Source: Phoronis australis (taxonomy: Eukaryota; Phoronida; Phoronidae). Taken from it: a DNA stretch of 64,000 bases. Both the position numbers and the translations under genes were made by a program. Positions 10,630 through 21,206 of this stretch are shown here, one piece after another (the stretch's first letter is position 1; every line of letters starts with the position of its first letter). The stretch spans positions 326,158-390,157 of the forward strand of contig NMRA01000417.1 of NCBI GenBank assembly GCA_002633005.1, read 5' to 3'. The notes under the pieces are model-generated. The model was not told the DNA's origin and ran no database searches. It saw only the letters and a list, made by a program, of their open reading frames with translations.

Positions 10630-11335
10630 ACTTCACAAGTAGACAACAAATGGCAAATAATATCAGTGAACGGCGTACGGTACATTAATTTTCAATCATG
10701 CTTGCTACGTGAATGTCTGAACTAGTATGTTGTTCTAATGATATATATCGGTCTGCGTCCGGTTTGTCGAGTTTTGTCTCGCATGTCATTGCCCCGCGTG
10801 TATTACTGTTGCAACGAATTCGGTCAGTAACGCTTTTATCGAATTTGGACGTGATGTTTGGGACTTGGGACAGGTTTTCATGAATATTCCATACTTGAGT
10901 GTCACATTTGTGCTCACGGAGTTCCGTATCTGAAGCTCCTTAAAAGGGGCATTATAGGTTTTACTGCCAAAACGGAATTGGATGGGACAGCCTTCCCGAT
11001 GATATTAGCTTTCACCACAACAAACTCTGTGTTTTGTGATTATATTACAAATCACTAATTCGACCTTGTCTACCTGACATGCGCTGAAATAAAGGCTGGT
11101 AGCACATGACCATACAAGATTTTGTTGGGTCTAGAGTAAACTTCCGGTTGAATCGCTTTTTAACTCTTTTACTACCTATTTTGGCATCATTCCTCAAATC
11201 AAATAGGAAGTCATTGTATGGCGGGCTCTGAATGAAAATCGACGAGTGCGCACAATTATCAGAACTGAAAACTATAGAACACGGACCTGCTGACATTTTC
11301 GGAAATTGGTCATTGCGTCACACTTCCGTTTTTAT
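10630..11335. other. Non-coding stretch
   Basis: Nothing supported is seen. Small ORFs on both strands lack splice sites and family features. Confidence 0.35.
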
Positions 11336-11340
11336 TCTTT

Positions 11341-11592
11341 TATAAATAGGTAAATAAAACAACAATAATGGTTCAACTGAAATTTTCGGATATAATAAAC
11401 ACCTTTGTCAACGGAAACAGAAATAAAGTAAAATCAAACACGACATCTGATATTTGGCGTAATGAACAAGATAGATTGTTGCGGAAAAAAGTAAAGGATA
11501 TGATTGAAGAAGTCTGTTGACAAAGGAGGTTACTATATCCGAAAATTTCAGTTGATCTATTATTGTAGTTTTATTTACCTATATATATATTC
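11341..11592. repeat. Foldback (MITE-like) element
   Basis: Inverted arms of about 75 bases lie at 11341-11421 and 11517-11592. They include TAGGTAAATAAAACAACAAT against its reverse complement ATTGTAGTTTTATTTACCTA, and both hold CTGAAATTTTCGGATATA. About 95 bases of unrelated sequence separate the arms. The structure fits a non-autonomous DNA transposon; no transposase is present. Confidence 0.7.
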
Positions 11593-12386
11593 TAAGATTT
11601 TATTAATTCAAAAGTTTTATCGAATGAAAACGAAATGATGATTAATAAAATTGTAATGTTTTTTGAAATTTGGTCAGACATGTTTTTGTTACCGTCATTT
11701 TGCTGTAAAAGTAAGAAAAATCATCGTTTATTTTGCGCTCGGGGCCATCGGCCCACAGTACATATACAACATATGTACAATACATGCGCATGTAATATTT
11801 TTGGCATCCATAAGCTTTTTTCTGAGTACAGAAACGTGATATACAAACTTAATCATTTTTTTCAGAACACAAGGATCCGAAATTCTCATTAACCTCAAAA
11901 AGCAACGATCGCTTGACAGGCAGTCATTCGCATATCATTGGAGACGGGACATACACAAATAAAGTGAAATTCGTCTTCCACGCCACTAACTGTTGACTTG
12001 TACACCTACACACCATGTATATATATGTGTACAACTAAACATTCTTCTACTCATGGGCTTGAAGTTTGCATTTGCTGCTTGATTTGATCAGCGCTGTTCA
12101 TAAGGACTGTCAGTTGTCTTAAAGGCGAAGGCAACCTTTTCCATGTCTTTTTGAGCTAAAATAAGGCTGGTTGGTTATCCTAGACATATTTTCCACTTAA
12201 TTACAACTTTTCGTAATTTTATTAATTACTCGTCCGCTACTGCGGAAGTGACGTTTTAGGAGGCAAGCATTTCGCGCCAATTTCTTTTCATATAGTCTGA
12301 CTGTGAGAGCTGCCGAGTCAGTCATTGTTCTACCTCGGTTGTGTTAAGTTCCGTCGTCGTTTGCTTTCATTTACTAGTCAGTCAAC

Positions 12387-12420
12387 ATGCCACACTGTTG
12401 CTGCGTACCGGAATGTACTA
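12387..12420 (+). CDS. THAP-domain protein, first 11 codons before the gap
   Basis: The ATG at 12387 starts MPHCCCVPECT, then the sequence enters the N gap. The C-x4-C spacing (Cys5 and Cys10) right after an N-terminal Met-Pro is the start of the C2CH zinc-binding THAP domain, usually found at the very N terminus. The remaining CxxH pair and the catalytic part are not visible. In a Kolobok-like element this protein would bind the terminal repeats and carry out transposition. Any ORF drawn across the Ns is meaningless. Confidence 0.7.
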
Positions 12421-13303
12421 NNNNNNNNNNNNNNNNNNNNNNNNNNNNNNNNNNNNNNNNNNNNNNNNNNNNNNNNNNNNNNNNNNNNNNNNNNNNNNNN
12501 NNNNNNNNNNNNNNNNNNNNNNNNNNNNNNNNNNNNNNNNNNNNNNNNNNNNNNNNNNNNNNNNNNNNNNNNNNNNNNNNNNNNNNNNNNNNNNNNNNNN
12601 NNNNNNNNNNNNNNNNNNNNNNNNNNNNNNNNNNNNNNNNNNNNNNNNNNNNNNNNNNNNNNNNNNNNNNNNNNNNNNNNNNNNNNNNNNNNNNNNNNNN
12701 NNNNNNNNNNNNNNNNNNNNNNNNNNNNNNNNNNNNNNNNNNNNNNNNNNNNNNNNNNNNNNNNNNNNNNNNNNNNNNNNNNNNNNNNNNNNNNNNNNNN
12801 NNNNNNNNNNNNNNNNNNNNNNNNNNNNNNNNNNNNNNNNNNNNNNNNNNNNNNNNNNNNNNNNNNNNNNNNNNNNNNNNNNNNNNNNNNNNNNNNNNNN
12901 NNNNNNNNNNNNNNNNNNNNNNNNNNNNNNNNNNNNNNNNNNNNNNNNNNNNNNNNNNNNNNNNNNNNNNNNNNNNNNNNNNNNNNNNNNNNNNNNNNNN
13001 NNNNNNNNNNNNNNNNNNNNNNNNNNNNNNNNNNNNNNNNNNNNNNNNNNNNNNNNNNNNNNNNNNNNNNNNNNNNNNNNNNNNNNNNNNNNNNNNNNNN
13101 NNNNNNNNNNNNNNNNNNNNNNNNNNNNNNNNNNNNNNNNNNNNNNNNNNNNNNNNNNNNNNNNNNNNNNNNNNNNNNNNNNNNNNNNNNNNNNNNNNNN
13201 NNNNNNNNNNNNNNNNNNNNNNNNNNNNNNNNNNNNNNNNNNNNNNNNNNNNNNNNNNNNNNNNNNNNNNNNNNNNNNNNNNNNNNNNNNNNNNNNNNNN
13301 NNN
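12421..13303. other. Assembly gap (883 N)
   Basis: All positions are N. The gap sits inside the transposon. About 95 bases of unique-looking sequence follow before the right inverted repeat. Confidence 1.
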
Positions 13304-14039
13304 ATCTTGCCGCAGAATACTCGCCGATGGAAAGTGGTGGCGACAATTGTTGAAAAACAGCACAAAACAAAAGTAGAATAGAACAGATTCGCACGGTAAA
13401 GTCAACGCAAAACCAAGTGGCGGGAAACGCTTGCCTCCTAAAACGTCACATCCGGAGTAGCAGACGAGTAATTAATAAAATTACGAAAAGCTGTAATTAA
13501 GTGGAAAATATGTCTAGGATAACCAACCCACCTTATTTTAGCTCAAAATGACATGGAAAAGGGTTGCCTTCGCCTTTAACTCGGATACTAGGTCATCTAC
13601 TAAATAACGGGCATTTTCGCGTATTTCGTTACTGAGGACACATTTCAACATCTGTATTTTCTAATGTCACTTATGGTAGGTGCACTAGGTGCTTGTACAC
13701 CTACATATCCTGTACTGTGTGTACAATAATTAAAATTCTGCTACTCACGGACTTGGTTTGATTTGTACTGTTGATAAGGACTGTCATGCAGTTGTCTGAA
13801 CTCGGGTCCCACGTCATCTACTAAATAACGGGCATTTCCGTGTATTTTGTTACTGAGAGAAAGTCTGGGTACCACCACCCCATCTACTGCACAACGGGCA
13901 TACTCTGGGTATATGACTATTTGTTGCAACCGACAGGAATACTTGGGCCCCATCAACTAAAGAACGGGCATGTACTGTGTGTAGATGACTATTTTGTTGC
14001 AACGGACACAAGTAGTTGGTTCACATCCAATTAAACTAA

Positions 14040-14385
14040 TTGCCTCAGGTTGCCTGTAGATTGGAAGTTGTAAATTTAATTCTTTGCTTAGCGAAATTTC
14101 ATTTATATAGACAAAGACTGCAAAAGGCTAAGTCCAATTTTCAGTCATTTTTACGGGAGGTGTGTGATTGCCACAGCCTGGAAAATTTTTTTTACAATTA
14201 TAAATTGGCTCCTGAGAGATTCCAGGCAAGGTGATCTTCTTTTTTGCCTAGCAATCAGCTTTTATAAGATTCGATAATGTTTCTAATCTGTTCGATGTAC
14301 TTGCCTATATTTTCTGTACTCCTATGTACTGGTTGGTTGAATTAATAAATGCTTTACCCCAAAAATAAAAAAAATGCTTCCCAGC
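14040..14385. other. Non-coding stretch between two repeat arrays
   Basis: This is AT-rich with no supported gene. An AATAAA at about 14344 has no associated ORF. Confidence 0.35.
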
Positions 14386-14960
14386 TATTGCATGTTGGAT
14401 ATCAACCAACTAACCAGCTGACTCTCACTTCGGATAGCTTTAAGCTTTGACCACCAGGTGGGGCAGGTATTGGATGTTGGATATCAACCAACCAACCAAC
14501 TATTTATCCCTTTAGGTAGTGTTAAGACTTGACCACCAATTGGGGCAGATATTGGATGTTGGATGTCAACCAACTAACCACAAAGGCAGCTGACCGTTTC
14601 CTTTTGGATTGGTACGATTTGGCCACCAGGTGGGGCAGCTATTGGATGTTGGATGTCAACCAACTAACCAGCTGTCCGTTTCCTTTTGGATTGGTACGAT
14701 TTGGCCACCAGGTGGGGCAGCTATTGGATGTGAGCCAATTAACCAACTAAATCTTTCTTGGGATAGTTTTACGGTTTTACCACTAGGTGTGGCAGTAGTA
14801 ACGTGTATACCTAACTAGTTTTTTGACATTCATGTAAGATTCTGATCGTTTTACCATTTGGCCACCAGGGGCATTGATTGTTAACTTAGTCCAACTCACC
14901 AGCTGTCTCCATGTTCACAATTTGACCACAAGGTGTGGCAGTAGTAACGTGTACACCTTA
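14386..14960 (+). repeat. About 82-base minisatellite with a CCACCAGGTGG box in each unit
   Basis: Seven units carry the box at 14451, 14533 (variant CCACCAATTGG), 14623, 14705, 14780 (CCACTAGGTG), 14862 (CCACCAGGGG) and 14926 (CCACAAGGTG), spaced 82, 90, 82, 75, 82 and 64 bases. Each unit also has a TTGGATGTTGGAT-TCAACCAACTAACCA phrase, decaying to the right. The box resembles a CTCF core and also contains a CAGGTG E-box. It is the best-conserved part of the later, degenerate units. Confidence 0.8.
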
Positions 14961-15249
14961 TTAGTTGGTTGACATCCATGTAAGATTCTGACATGTATGA
15001 GACAATTTTGACCAGAGCTTTGTTTACATAGAAAACATCTACGTAGATATTTGTTAACAGATAGATGTCTTCCCACCTCGACCAACAGTCTTTGATTTGA
15101 ACACAGGAACCTTACAAAGTAAATTGTGGAGCAATGGGGGTAATTTGAATGAAACATAGGCTTCCAAATTGAATATCGTTTTGAAGAGAGAGTATGTACA
15201 TAATTTTTAATTGTTTTGCACGTCTGTGTTCCATTCTTTCAGAACGCAA

Positions 15250-15840
15250 TCCTTAATTTGTCAATTTAAATAACTTTAACCCACCAGACTTTTATAAAAT
15301 GTACTGTGAACATTCTCCATACAGCGATACTCTTTGAATCCCCCACTTCAGCGCCATAACTGAGGATTAGGTAAACCATTTTGTCAAAAACATCAGACAT
15401 CTGGTGGTGGAAGACTATCACATTTGCGCTGAAACTTTTTAATCGTTGAAACTGCTTTTTTGTTTGAGTAGCCAATATCCTGTGACCACACAAGTTAGGG
15501 GGTAAAACGTAAACAGAGATAATTGTAAAACGACGATACTGTAATATATTTACTATCAAAGTGCTATTTTTCGTAAGTGTGCAATTGCTCACCTCGTCTG
15601 AAAACGACAAGTTTTGTCTTTGACAAATTTAAACTCGTTCCTCAGTCACGACAATACTTATGTTTTATGGATGTTTCAGCACAGCCGACAGTATCATCTG
15701 CATACATCAAGACACTCAGCTCGAGAACATCTTCATTGATGAGTATACCGCCGTGCCGTCAGGCACTTGCTCTACTACGCTCAGATTGTCTTCCAAAGCA
15801 AACGCCTAATTCAATGATGCAGGGGCATTGTTAAGACAAT
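15250..15840 (-). mobile_element. Decayed non-LTR retrotransposon, reverse transcriptase fragment
   Basis: Minus-strand translation in shifting frames gives the catalytic box MYADDT (the YADD codons lie at 15693-15704). It is followed by SLNLSKTKLVVFRRGE, and further on by DVFDKMVYLILSYGAEV, the region that follows the palm in LINE reverse transcriptases. In-frame stops and frame changes separate the blocks, and the endonuclease and 5' half are absent. This is a dead, 5'-truncated copy. The clade cannot be set by eye. Confidence 0.75.
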
Positions 15841-15844
15841 CAGT

Positions 15845-16230
15845 ATAGTTCACATGCGAGAATGTTTCCCTTTCAACTTCAGTCCACCTGGGTAACAGGT
15901 TAAATAGAGATTTAAAATAACAATACCACGTACTGGTTCGAACCTATCGAGTTTTAAATAGTGTTCTTACTACGAGATGTTTTTACTTAACTCCATAACT
16001 CTAGAGGGTTGATTTTTAGTTCAACCACCTTACTACTCAGACTACCACAATTGTTCTTTGCCGTTTTCCTTGAACTTTTGATTAAAATGATCTAACAAGG
16101 ACTAAAATACCTTTGTTGTCATCGTCGCTCTGTTTATTTAGATCCATTTCCCCTAGCTAGGATTTTCTGGAATTTGAGTTGCACTGTCATCTGTTTAATG
16201 CCAAATGTAGATGAAATAATAAAAACACTT
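15845..16230. other. Non-coding stretch
   Basis: Nothing supported is seen between the LINE fragment and the minus-strand signal-peptide exon. Confidence 0.35.
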
Positions 16231-16232
16231 AC

Positions 16233-16275
16233 GACAAACCAAGCGCATTAGTATAACAAACTTTAAAAGCACCAT
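16233..16275 (-). CDS. Candidate first coding exon with signal peptide
   Basis: The ATG at 16275 opens MVLLKFVILMRLVC and stops at a consensus donor (TTTGTC/GTAAGT) in phase 1. A hydrophobic run behind one Lys is a typical secretory signal core, and splitting it from the mature protein by a phase-1 intron is common in animal secreted proteins. The phase fits the exon at 8082-8202. It may be the start of the minus-strand ZP gene, but that link is inferred only from strand, order and phase. Confidence 0.4.
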
Positions 16276-16979
16276 GCGTTTTGTACTCTAGTTCTCCCAC
16301 AATGGCGGGTAAAAAGCAAGTGATAACCAACCTGGATTAGACAGCATAGTATGCATGCAGATACATTACGGTTCATTGGTCTTCCCCTAGGGAGCGAGTT
16401 GCATGGATGCAAACCAGTTGAAAACCAATTTTAGCATTAGGCTATAACGTGAACAGCGCGTCACTGTTATAAACGGGTCATTGGGTGTCAAAAATCAGCT
16501 GCCACTTTCTTAATCATGCAGTATGCATTTGATATTACCTGTTAAAGTGTGGTATCGTATGTTAGCGATGGCAGATGAAGGGTGTTGTCGTTGAATGAGA
16601 TAATTAAGATAACGTAACAGGGCGTCACCCTTTATGACGAGTCAGTTGGACACACTGCAAATGATTACCCCCTGCGAGTCTATTTGCCAAGAGAATAACG
16701 TTTTGTGACAGAGTAACAGTAAAAGTTTTGTCCTGGGGTAAAAACGCCGTGTCACACTTTTGAGAGAAATATGACCAGAACGAGTGCAGAAACCGGGCGT
16801 GACAAAACATAGCGTGAACAAATGACGGGGAATAATATGCGTGTAATACGATGACCCCGAGCTATTGGGAATAAATTCTAGATTTTAATTATTTTTTCGT
16901 AAAAATGATTTGATTCGTAGTTGTCGTTAACTTGACTTGGCTGCAGTTGTTCGGGGTAGGACACTTGACATATGTCCAG

Positions 16980-17106
16980 GGGAATAATCCCCGAGTCACC
17001 ACCAATTCTGCACCCCCCTGTTCTCACCCAAATTCACCCGTCGCCACCCCCTCCCCCTTATCAACTGTTCTACCTGGTCAATCAGTCCACGTACATCTAA
17101 TACGCG
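16980..17106 (+). CDS. Pro/Ser/Thr-rich exon of an unidentified gene
   Basis: The exon runs from an ATGTCCAG acceptor to ACGCG/GTAAGT. Its 42 codons plus one base are in phase 0 and out phase 1. The protein begins NNPRVTTNSAPPC, is rich in Pro, Ser and Thr like a glycosylated linker, and ends VLPGQSVHVHLIRG. It splices in phase to 17509, giving an uninterrupted reading across the junction. The first exon(s) of the gene were not found. Confidence 0.5.
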
Positions 17107-17156
17107 GTAAGTGAGCAATAGAGATATAATCCGTAACGTTGTTTTCTAATACTTAC

Positions 17157-17172
17157 TGGCAGCATAAACTCC
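17157..17172 (-). other. Candidate 16-base microexon
   Basis: On the minus strand a textbook acceptor (TTTGTTGTTTGTTTCAG) is followed after only 16 bases (GGAGTTTATGCTGCCA) by a consensus donor GTAAGTATT. It lies about 0.9 kb upstream of the minus-strand signal-peptide exon, so it could be a 5' untranslated microexon of that gene. Paired strong sites this close can also occur by chance. Confidence 0.3.
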
Positions 17173-17508
17173 CTGAAACAAACAACAAATTGAGATGTAA
17201 ACAATTAAATGGTAGGAAAACAAAAACAAAAAAGGAGAATTTACTGGATATTATTACTTGTACTTTTTCCTCCATTGCACAATAACCGAATTCACCACAT
17301 CTTGTCTAATGTAAATGTTTTGAGACTGTTTGTTTTCTGACAAGGGTAACTCGGTCACATAACATGAACATCCTCCTACTTTATGAACGATTCAAATGTC
17401 TGTCAAACGTTAAAAAACATGAATCATGACCCAGCCGTTGCAGGCGATGATGACCATTTACTCGTTTGTCACGGTTCACCTGTCATGGATAATATATTTT
17501 CTTTGCAG

Positions 17509-17687
17509 GTGTGGCTGTGTTAAAACACAATCGCTCTGTTATCAGCCTTCGGAGAAACGGTGAAATTAATTCACAAAGAAATAAGACTGGACCTCTTACT
17601 TGTAACATTGTCGTGCAGACTAGGAAGGCTACTAAAGTCTTCATGATTGTTGATTCACCTCTGAAAATATATTATGAACTTAAGTAG
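17509..17687 (+). CDS. Terminal exon of the unidentified Pro/Ser/Thr-linker gene
   Basis: A strong acceptor (TATATTTTCTTTGCAG) starts the exon. It takes the phase-1 base from the exon at 16980-17106 and runs 58 codons to TAG at 17685-17687. It encodes VAVLKHNRSVISLRRNGEIN, then a segment with CNIVVQT and ending MIVDSPLKIYYELK. The alternation of hydrophobic and charged residues suggests a beta-rich extracellular domain, but I cannot name it. No close AATAAA was seen downstream. Confidence 0.5.
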
Positions 17688-17689
17688 GA

Positions 17690-19250
17690 AATTTGATTCG
17701 AGTTCACATACACACATGTATTTCTCAATACATTATGAACACAGAATTGGCTACAAATATTACTACGTCAAATCTGAGGTACACATTTTCAGTGTCAATA
17801 TGATCTCATGCTTTCGACTTTCGCCAGGCGTGGACAGGTGGCACAAGGGGCCCATGTCCCATTGTCACTGCGTAAAACGACCCTGTCAAACGCTGTCTAC
17901 TTTGATTAATCGACACACAACATTTGATCTTTCCGGTATAGAGTAATTCTACATCCGCCTCGATGTTGACACTTGTAATTCTTTAAGCATGTCCAATGTA
18001 TTTATCGGAAGCAACTCGGTGTGGCTCCTCGGTAGTTTTGATGGAGTGTCTCACTGTTCATATCTTATACCTAAAAAGAATGATGGTTCGGGTAGACTGA
18101 GGATTTCATGTAGCTGTATGACACTGACGTCAATGATGGTGTAAAATTATGATCGTAAACGTTCTGAAGGTTTTGAAATATACATGTATTGCGATTTTAC
18201 AGCAAGGCAATTTATGTATGGTTAGCTAAATCAACGGCTATGTTCACCGACGTAGTGTGGAGGCACCAGGGACCATTGTTCATACTGGTTTTTGATGAGG
18301 ACACCTTAGCTAGGACAGGCAATTTTGTTTGAGTATGTGAGAAAAAGAGCACTGATGCATTGACCAGATTTCACGTCTGTCATGCTCAAGGGGTTAATGG
18401 TGATCACCACGCCACATGAGTGTGCATGTATATTGTAGTACAGTATCGACGGAACACAGCTTAATACATGAGGAGCACGGAATAATACGGTGTTTTGAAA
18501 GAAAACCATAAACTTTTAACTGTCTAACCCCATCCATTACCGGCGCATGATATTCTGTAGTTGTGGACAAACTAATAATAGTAAGAAGTCTTTTTGTGCA
18601 TGTCTGTTGGTTTTCAAAAGCAGCTGACTATAGCTTTACTCGGAAAAGGTTCCAAACCGCAGAAATAAAATGAATCAGAGACTTGAATGATCTTGGCTGC
18701 GTTAAGACTTAAGTATAATAATACCAAAGATATTAAGAAACAACTACAGAAGAGTACAGATACATGTGAGACAAATATAACCCGTAAACGTGTAGTACTT
18801 ACCTGAACTTCCAACTAAATGTGCTCAAGCGTTGACTTTCGACTTAAGAGTTACGGATATCTCGATTGCATTACTCCACCTGAAAATCCACTGATGTATG
18901 CTTGGCTTCGCCTCTGGTTCTATTCATGTCAACACGGGTGTGGGGTGACATCCTCAACAAAACGCGTGAACAAGTCCATTGTCATGGTGGTGACGTCATT
19001 GACCTGCTGCACAGCGGGTGGGTGCCGCCAATTTTGTTTTCGAATAAAGTCGACATGATAAAAACCGCTTTGAAAGTAGTAAGGCGTAGGATTGTACCAA
19101 ATAGGATATTTTCTCCTATTAAAATGGATGTGTTGTGAAGTTTCATTTACCTAACCTTAACTCTAGCCCTAAACCTAACCCATACTGGGAAGTTTGTAAT
19201 TAACAAGATACAATCCTGCCGCATAGAGGAAAGTAGATGCATCTTTCAAG
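17690..19250. other. Intergenic, no supported gene
   Basis: Short ORFs lack splice sites. A degenerate CCTAA-type run (CCTAACCTTAACTCTAGCCC and following) near 19150-19185 is an interstitial simple repeat. Confidence 0.35.
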
Positions 19251-19253
19251 AAA

Positions 19254-19530
19254 GACTTAGCTGCATGGCCAGGTCGGATACGAGTTTAACATAAGATGAT
19301 GAGAAATCTGCACTATTCACGTGGCACAAAATAACGGCAATTTTGATCGATATTTTAAAGCTGATAACAATCATGATGTGAAGTTTGAACAATGACTTAG
19401 ATGCATGGCCATGTCGGATATGAGTTTAATATAGGATAATGGGAAATCTGCACTATTCACGTGGCACAAAATTACTACAATTTTGGTCCATATTTTAAAA
19501 CCGATATCAATCATATTGTGGTGTTTGAAA
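19254..19530 (+). repeat. 140-base tandem duplication
   Basis: GACTTAG-TGCATGGCCA-GTCGGAT starts at 19254 and again at 19394. The copies keep AAATCTGCACTATTCACG and TGGCACAAAAT and differ by scattered substitutions. There is no coding content. Confidence 0.8.
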
Positions 19531-20126
19531 CACCAACTTTCTTTACATATTTATTCTTCAAAAAAGTCAATGTAATCTCTGTTCTATATTTGTTTAAATG
19601 CAAAGTTAAGCCTGAGCCTACAAAGGCGTTGCCTTTTTTAATCCTCAATTACACCAATTTCCATACAAATCCATGCTTGAATATGTTACTCAATGGGAAA
19701 TTTACTAAAAAAACTATACACTATATTACAAGAAAAGCTCCCATTCACACCGCTTTACAGAGAATTCGTTAAAGAAGTATAAAATTTATGGTCGTATCAT
19801 CTTGAATTGAAATATTTTAAGCTTTTTACACATCGCATTTAAATTTCTGTGATATTATGTATTCACGTAACAATCAGTAAATGCATGCTTACTTCTCCAG
19901 GTACACATATTCGATTAGAGGAAGCTTTAGGCATAACAGAAGCTTAGAAAATATTCAACTCAGTTAGGTTCTAAGTTGTCTCAACCGGATAAAACCTGTA
20001 ACACTAATCTTAAGTAGCCATATATGCCTTAAAGTCTTAAAAACATTATGATTTGTTTATTACCACAAATGACGTTACTAGGTTGTGGCAAGACATTTTA
20101 TACCTCAAGAATAATTTAAAGCCGCT
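19531..20126. other. Non-coding stretch
   Basis: AT-rich sequence with no supported feature. Confidence 0.35.
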
Positions 20127-20223
20127 TTGAAATAATATTAAGGGCACTGGAAAGTCCCGTAGGGTGGTATGTTGCCAACTTACTACCCTTCCGGACTTTT
20201 CAGTGCCCTTAATATTATTTCAA
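20127..20223. repeat. Short near-perfect hairpin (97 bases)
   Basis: Arms of 43 bases (20127-20169 and 20181-20223) share TTGAAATAATATTAAGGGCACTG against its reverse complement; only a few mismatches lie near the 11-base loop. It may be a tiny foldback MITE or a structured RNA element. No gene surrounds it. Confidence 0.75.
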
Positions 20224-20770
20224 TTTCCTCGCAAAAATGAAATTACCTTATATAGAAGTAAATGTCGATTGTTACTGAACAGCAACAAAATCAGAATTGA
20301 TTTGGAGATCACAAATTTGCTCACATACCCTCTCACAAAGCGGAGCGCACTGCTTTTCCCAGGTATTCAAACAACGCACATATGTTCAAACCGTTTGTTC
20401 AAATCTGCACAAAATGGAACTCTGTATGCTTTCAGATTTATCTGACTGAACCTCTGTTCATTACTCTCGTTTACTACAGCTTCATTTAAATGTAAGCACA
20501 TTTTCTGAAAGGTTGGGATCACTGACATTTCGAAGGATCTAATATATTTTTAAACGAATATTTGCCCATAATCACACAATCTATAAAACACCTGTAGGAT
20601 TCTGAATAGTAATTTGTTGCAGTCGTGAAACATATAGGATTATTATACGTCTTTTAGGTGAAGCTATAGAACAATATATAGACTAACCTTCAGAAAGTTC
20701 TAAAAGAGTCCCAGTTCATTTTTCTCGCTGGCGCTATTGCGCGTATTGTCATTTATGTGACTTTAGTCTC
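20224..20770. other. Non-coding stretch
   Basis: No supported gene. Short ORFs appear to be chance. Confidence 0.35.
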
Positions 20771-20777
20771 CGTTATA

Positions 20778-21206
20778 CTAGATAGTATTTTGTTGTGTTT
20801 TCATTCCCTGTGGCCCTGAGCGCCATGTAAGCACTGGCGAAAAAAAGAGATTTATATGGCTGTATAGATGAACATCAAGGGTGTTAATCAGCCATCTCTG
20901 TAGAAATGTCTGAAAGTGGACCTTGTGTTTCCATAGGCTGAACACACCCATCGTAGGGCTACTTAAAAGAAAGGTTCGAGTCCATGTAGAAAAAATCAAA
21001 CTCCAGATGAGAACCTGAGTCCAGGTGAGTAATCTACGGTCCATTTTATCAGTGGTGGAAAGTAAGGTAGTCAAAACCGTACTGGGTAAGTGCGTAATTG
21101 CAAGAGAGGCGCTGCGTTTATGTGAGAGCGAAACATAGCAACTTACGTTAAGTTTATTAATTTTCACATTCGTACTAAATAGACCATGAACCGTAGCTCC
21201 AATCAT
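20778..21206 (-). CDS. Uncertain 142-codon ORF
   Basis: This is one of the longest gap-free, non-repetitive ORFs outside the giant exon. The first 20 codons end at a consensus donor-like CTTAAC/GTAAGT, and an internal Met starts MDRRLLTWTQVLIWSLIF, which has the look of a signal peptide. No known domain is visible and no partner exon was found. It may be two unrelated exon starts or chance. Confidence 0.2.
   Translation of the reverse strand: MIGATVHGLFSTNVKINKLNVSCYVSLSHKRSASLAITHLPSTVLTTLLSTTDKMDRRLLTWTQVLIWSLIFSTWTRTFLLSSPTMGVFSLWKHKVHFQTFLQRWLINTLDVHLYSHINLFFSPVLTWRSGPQGMKTQQNTI

Larger units (their letters stand above)
12123..13575. mobile_element. Kolobok-type DNA transposon with THAP protein, centre unsequenced
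   Basis: Perfect 14-base ends AGGCGAAGGCAACC / GGTTGCCTTCGCCT continue as imperfect inverted repeats of about 150 bases (12123-12272 and 13425-13575). TTAA flanks both sides (12119-12122 and 13576-13579). The paralogous satellite unit at 13791-13806 reads GTTGTCTGAACTCGGG, an empty site differing from the inferred GTTGTCTTAACTCGG by one substitution. A THAP-type ORF starts inside. A TTAA target duplication together with a THAP domain is the combination known for the Kolobok superfamily; piggyBac shares TTAA but not THAP. The Ns at 12421-13303 hide the transposase body, and the gap size may be nominal. Confidence 0.85.
11990..14035 (+). repeat. Satellite-like tandem units, interrupted by a transposon
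   Basis: Flanking sequence 11990-12122 plus 13576-13690 forms one unit, and 13690-13860 repeats it: TTGTACACCTACA, a CTACTCA-GGGCTTG-like phrase, ATAAGGACTGTC, GTTGTCT, then CATCTACTAAATAACGGGCA. Shorter derivatives of the last phrase recur at about 13885 and 13950. The second unit preserves the uninterrupted site, which allowed the transposon borders at 12123 and 13575 to be set. Confidence 0.75.

Noticed and set aside
12325-13405. Several 315-346-codon ORFs in both strands
   Set aside because: They exist only because the 883-N gap is read as open. Only the 11 THAP codons before the gap are real.
15577-15834. 85-codon plus-strand ORF
   Set aside because: It is antisense of the YADD-containing reverse transcriptase remnant.
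19150-19185. Telomere-like CCTAA run
   Set aside because: It is a short, irregular interstitial simple repeat, not a telomere or a telomeric fusion.
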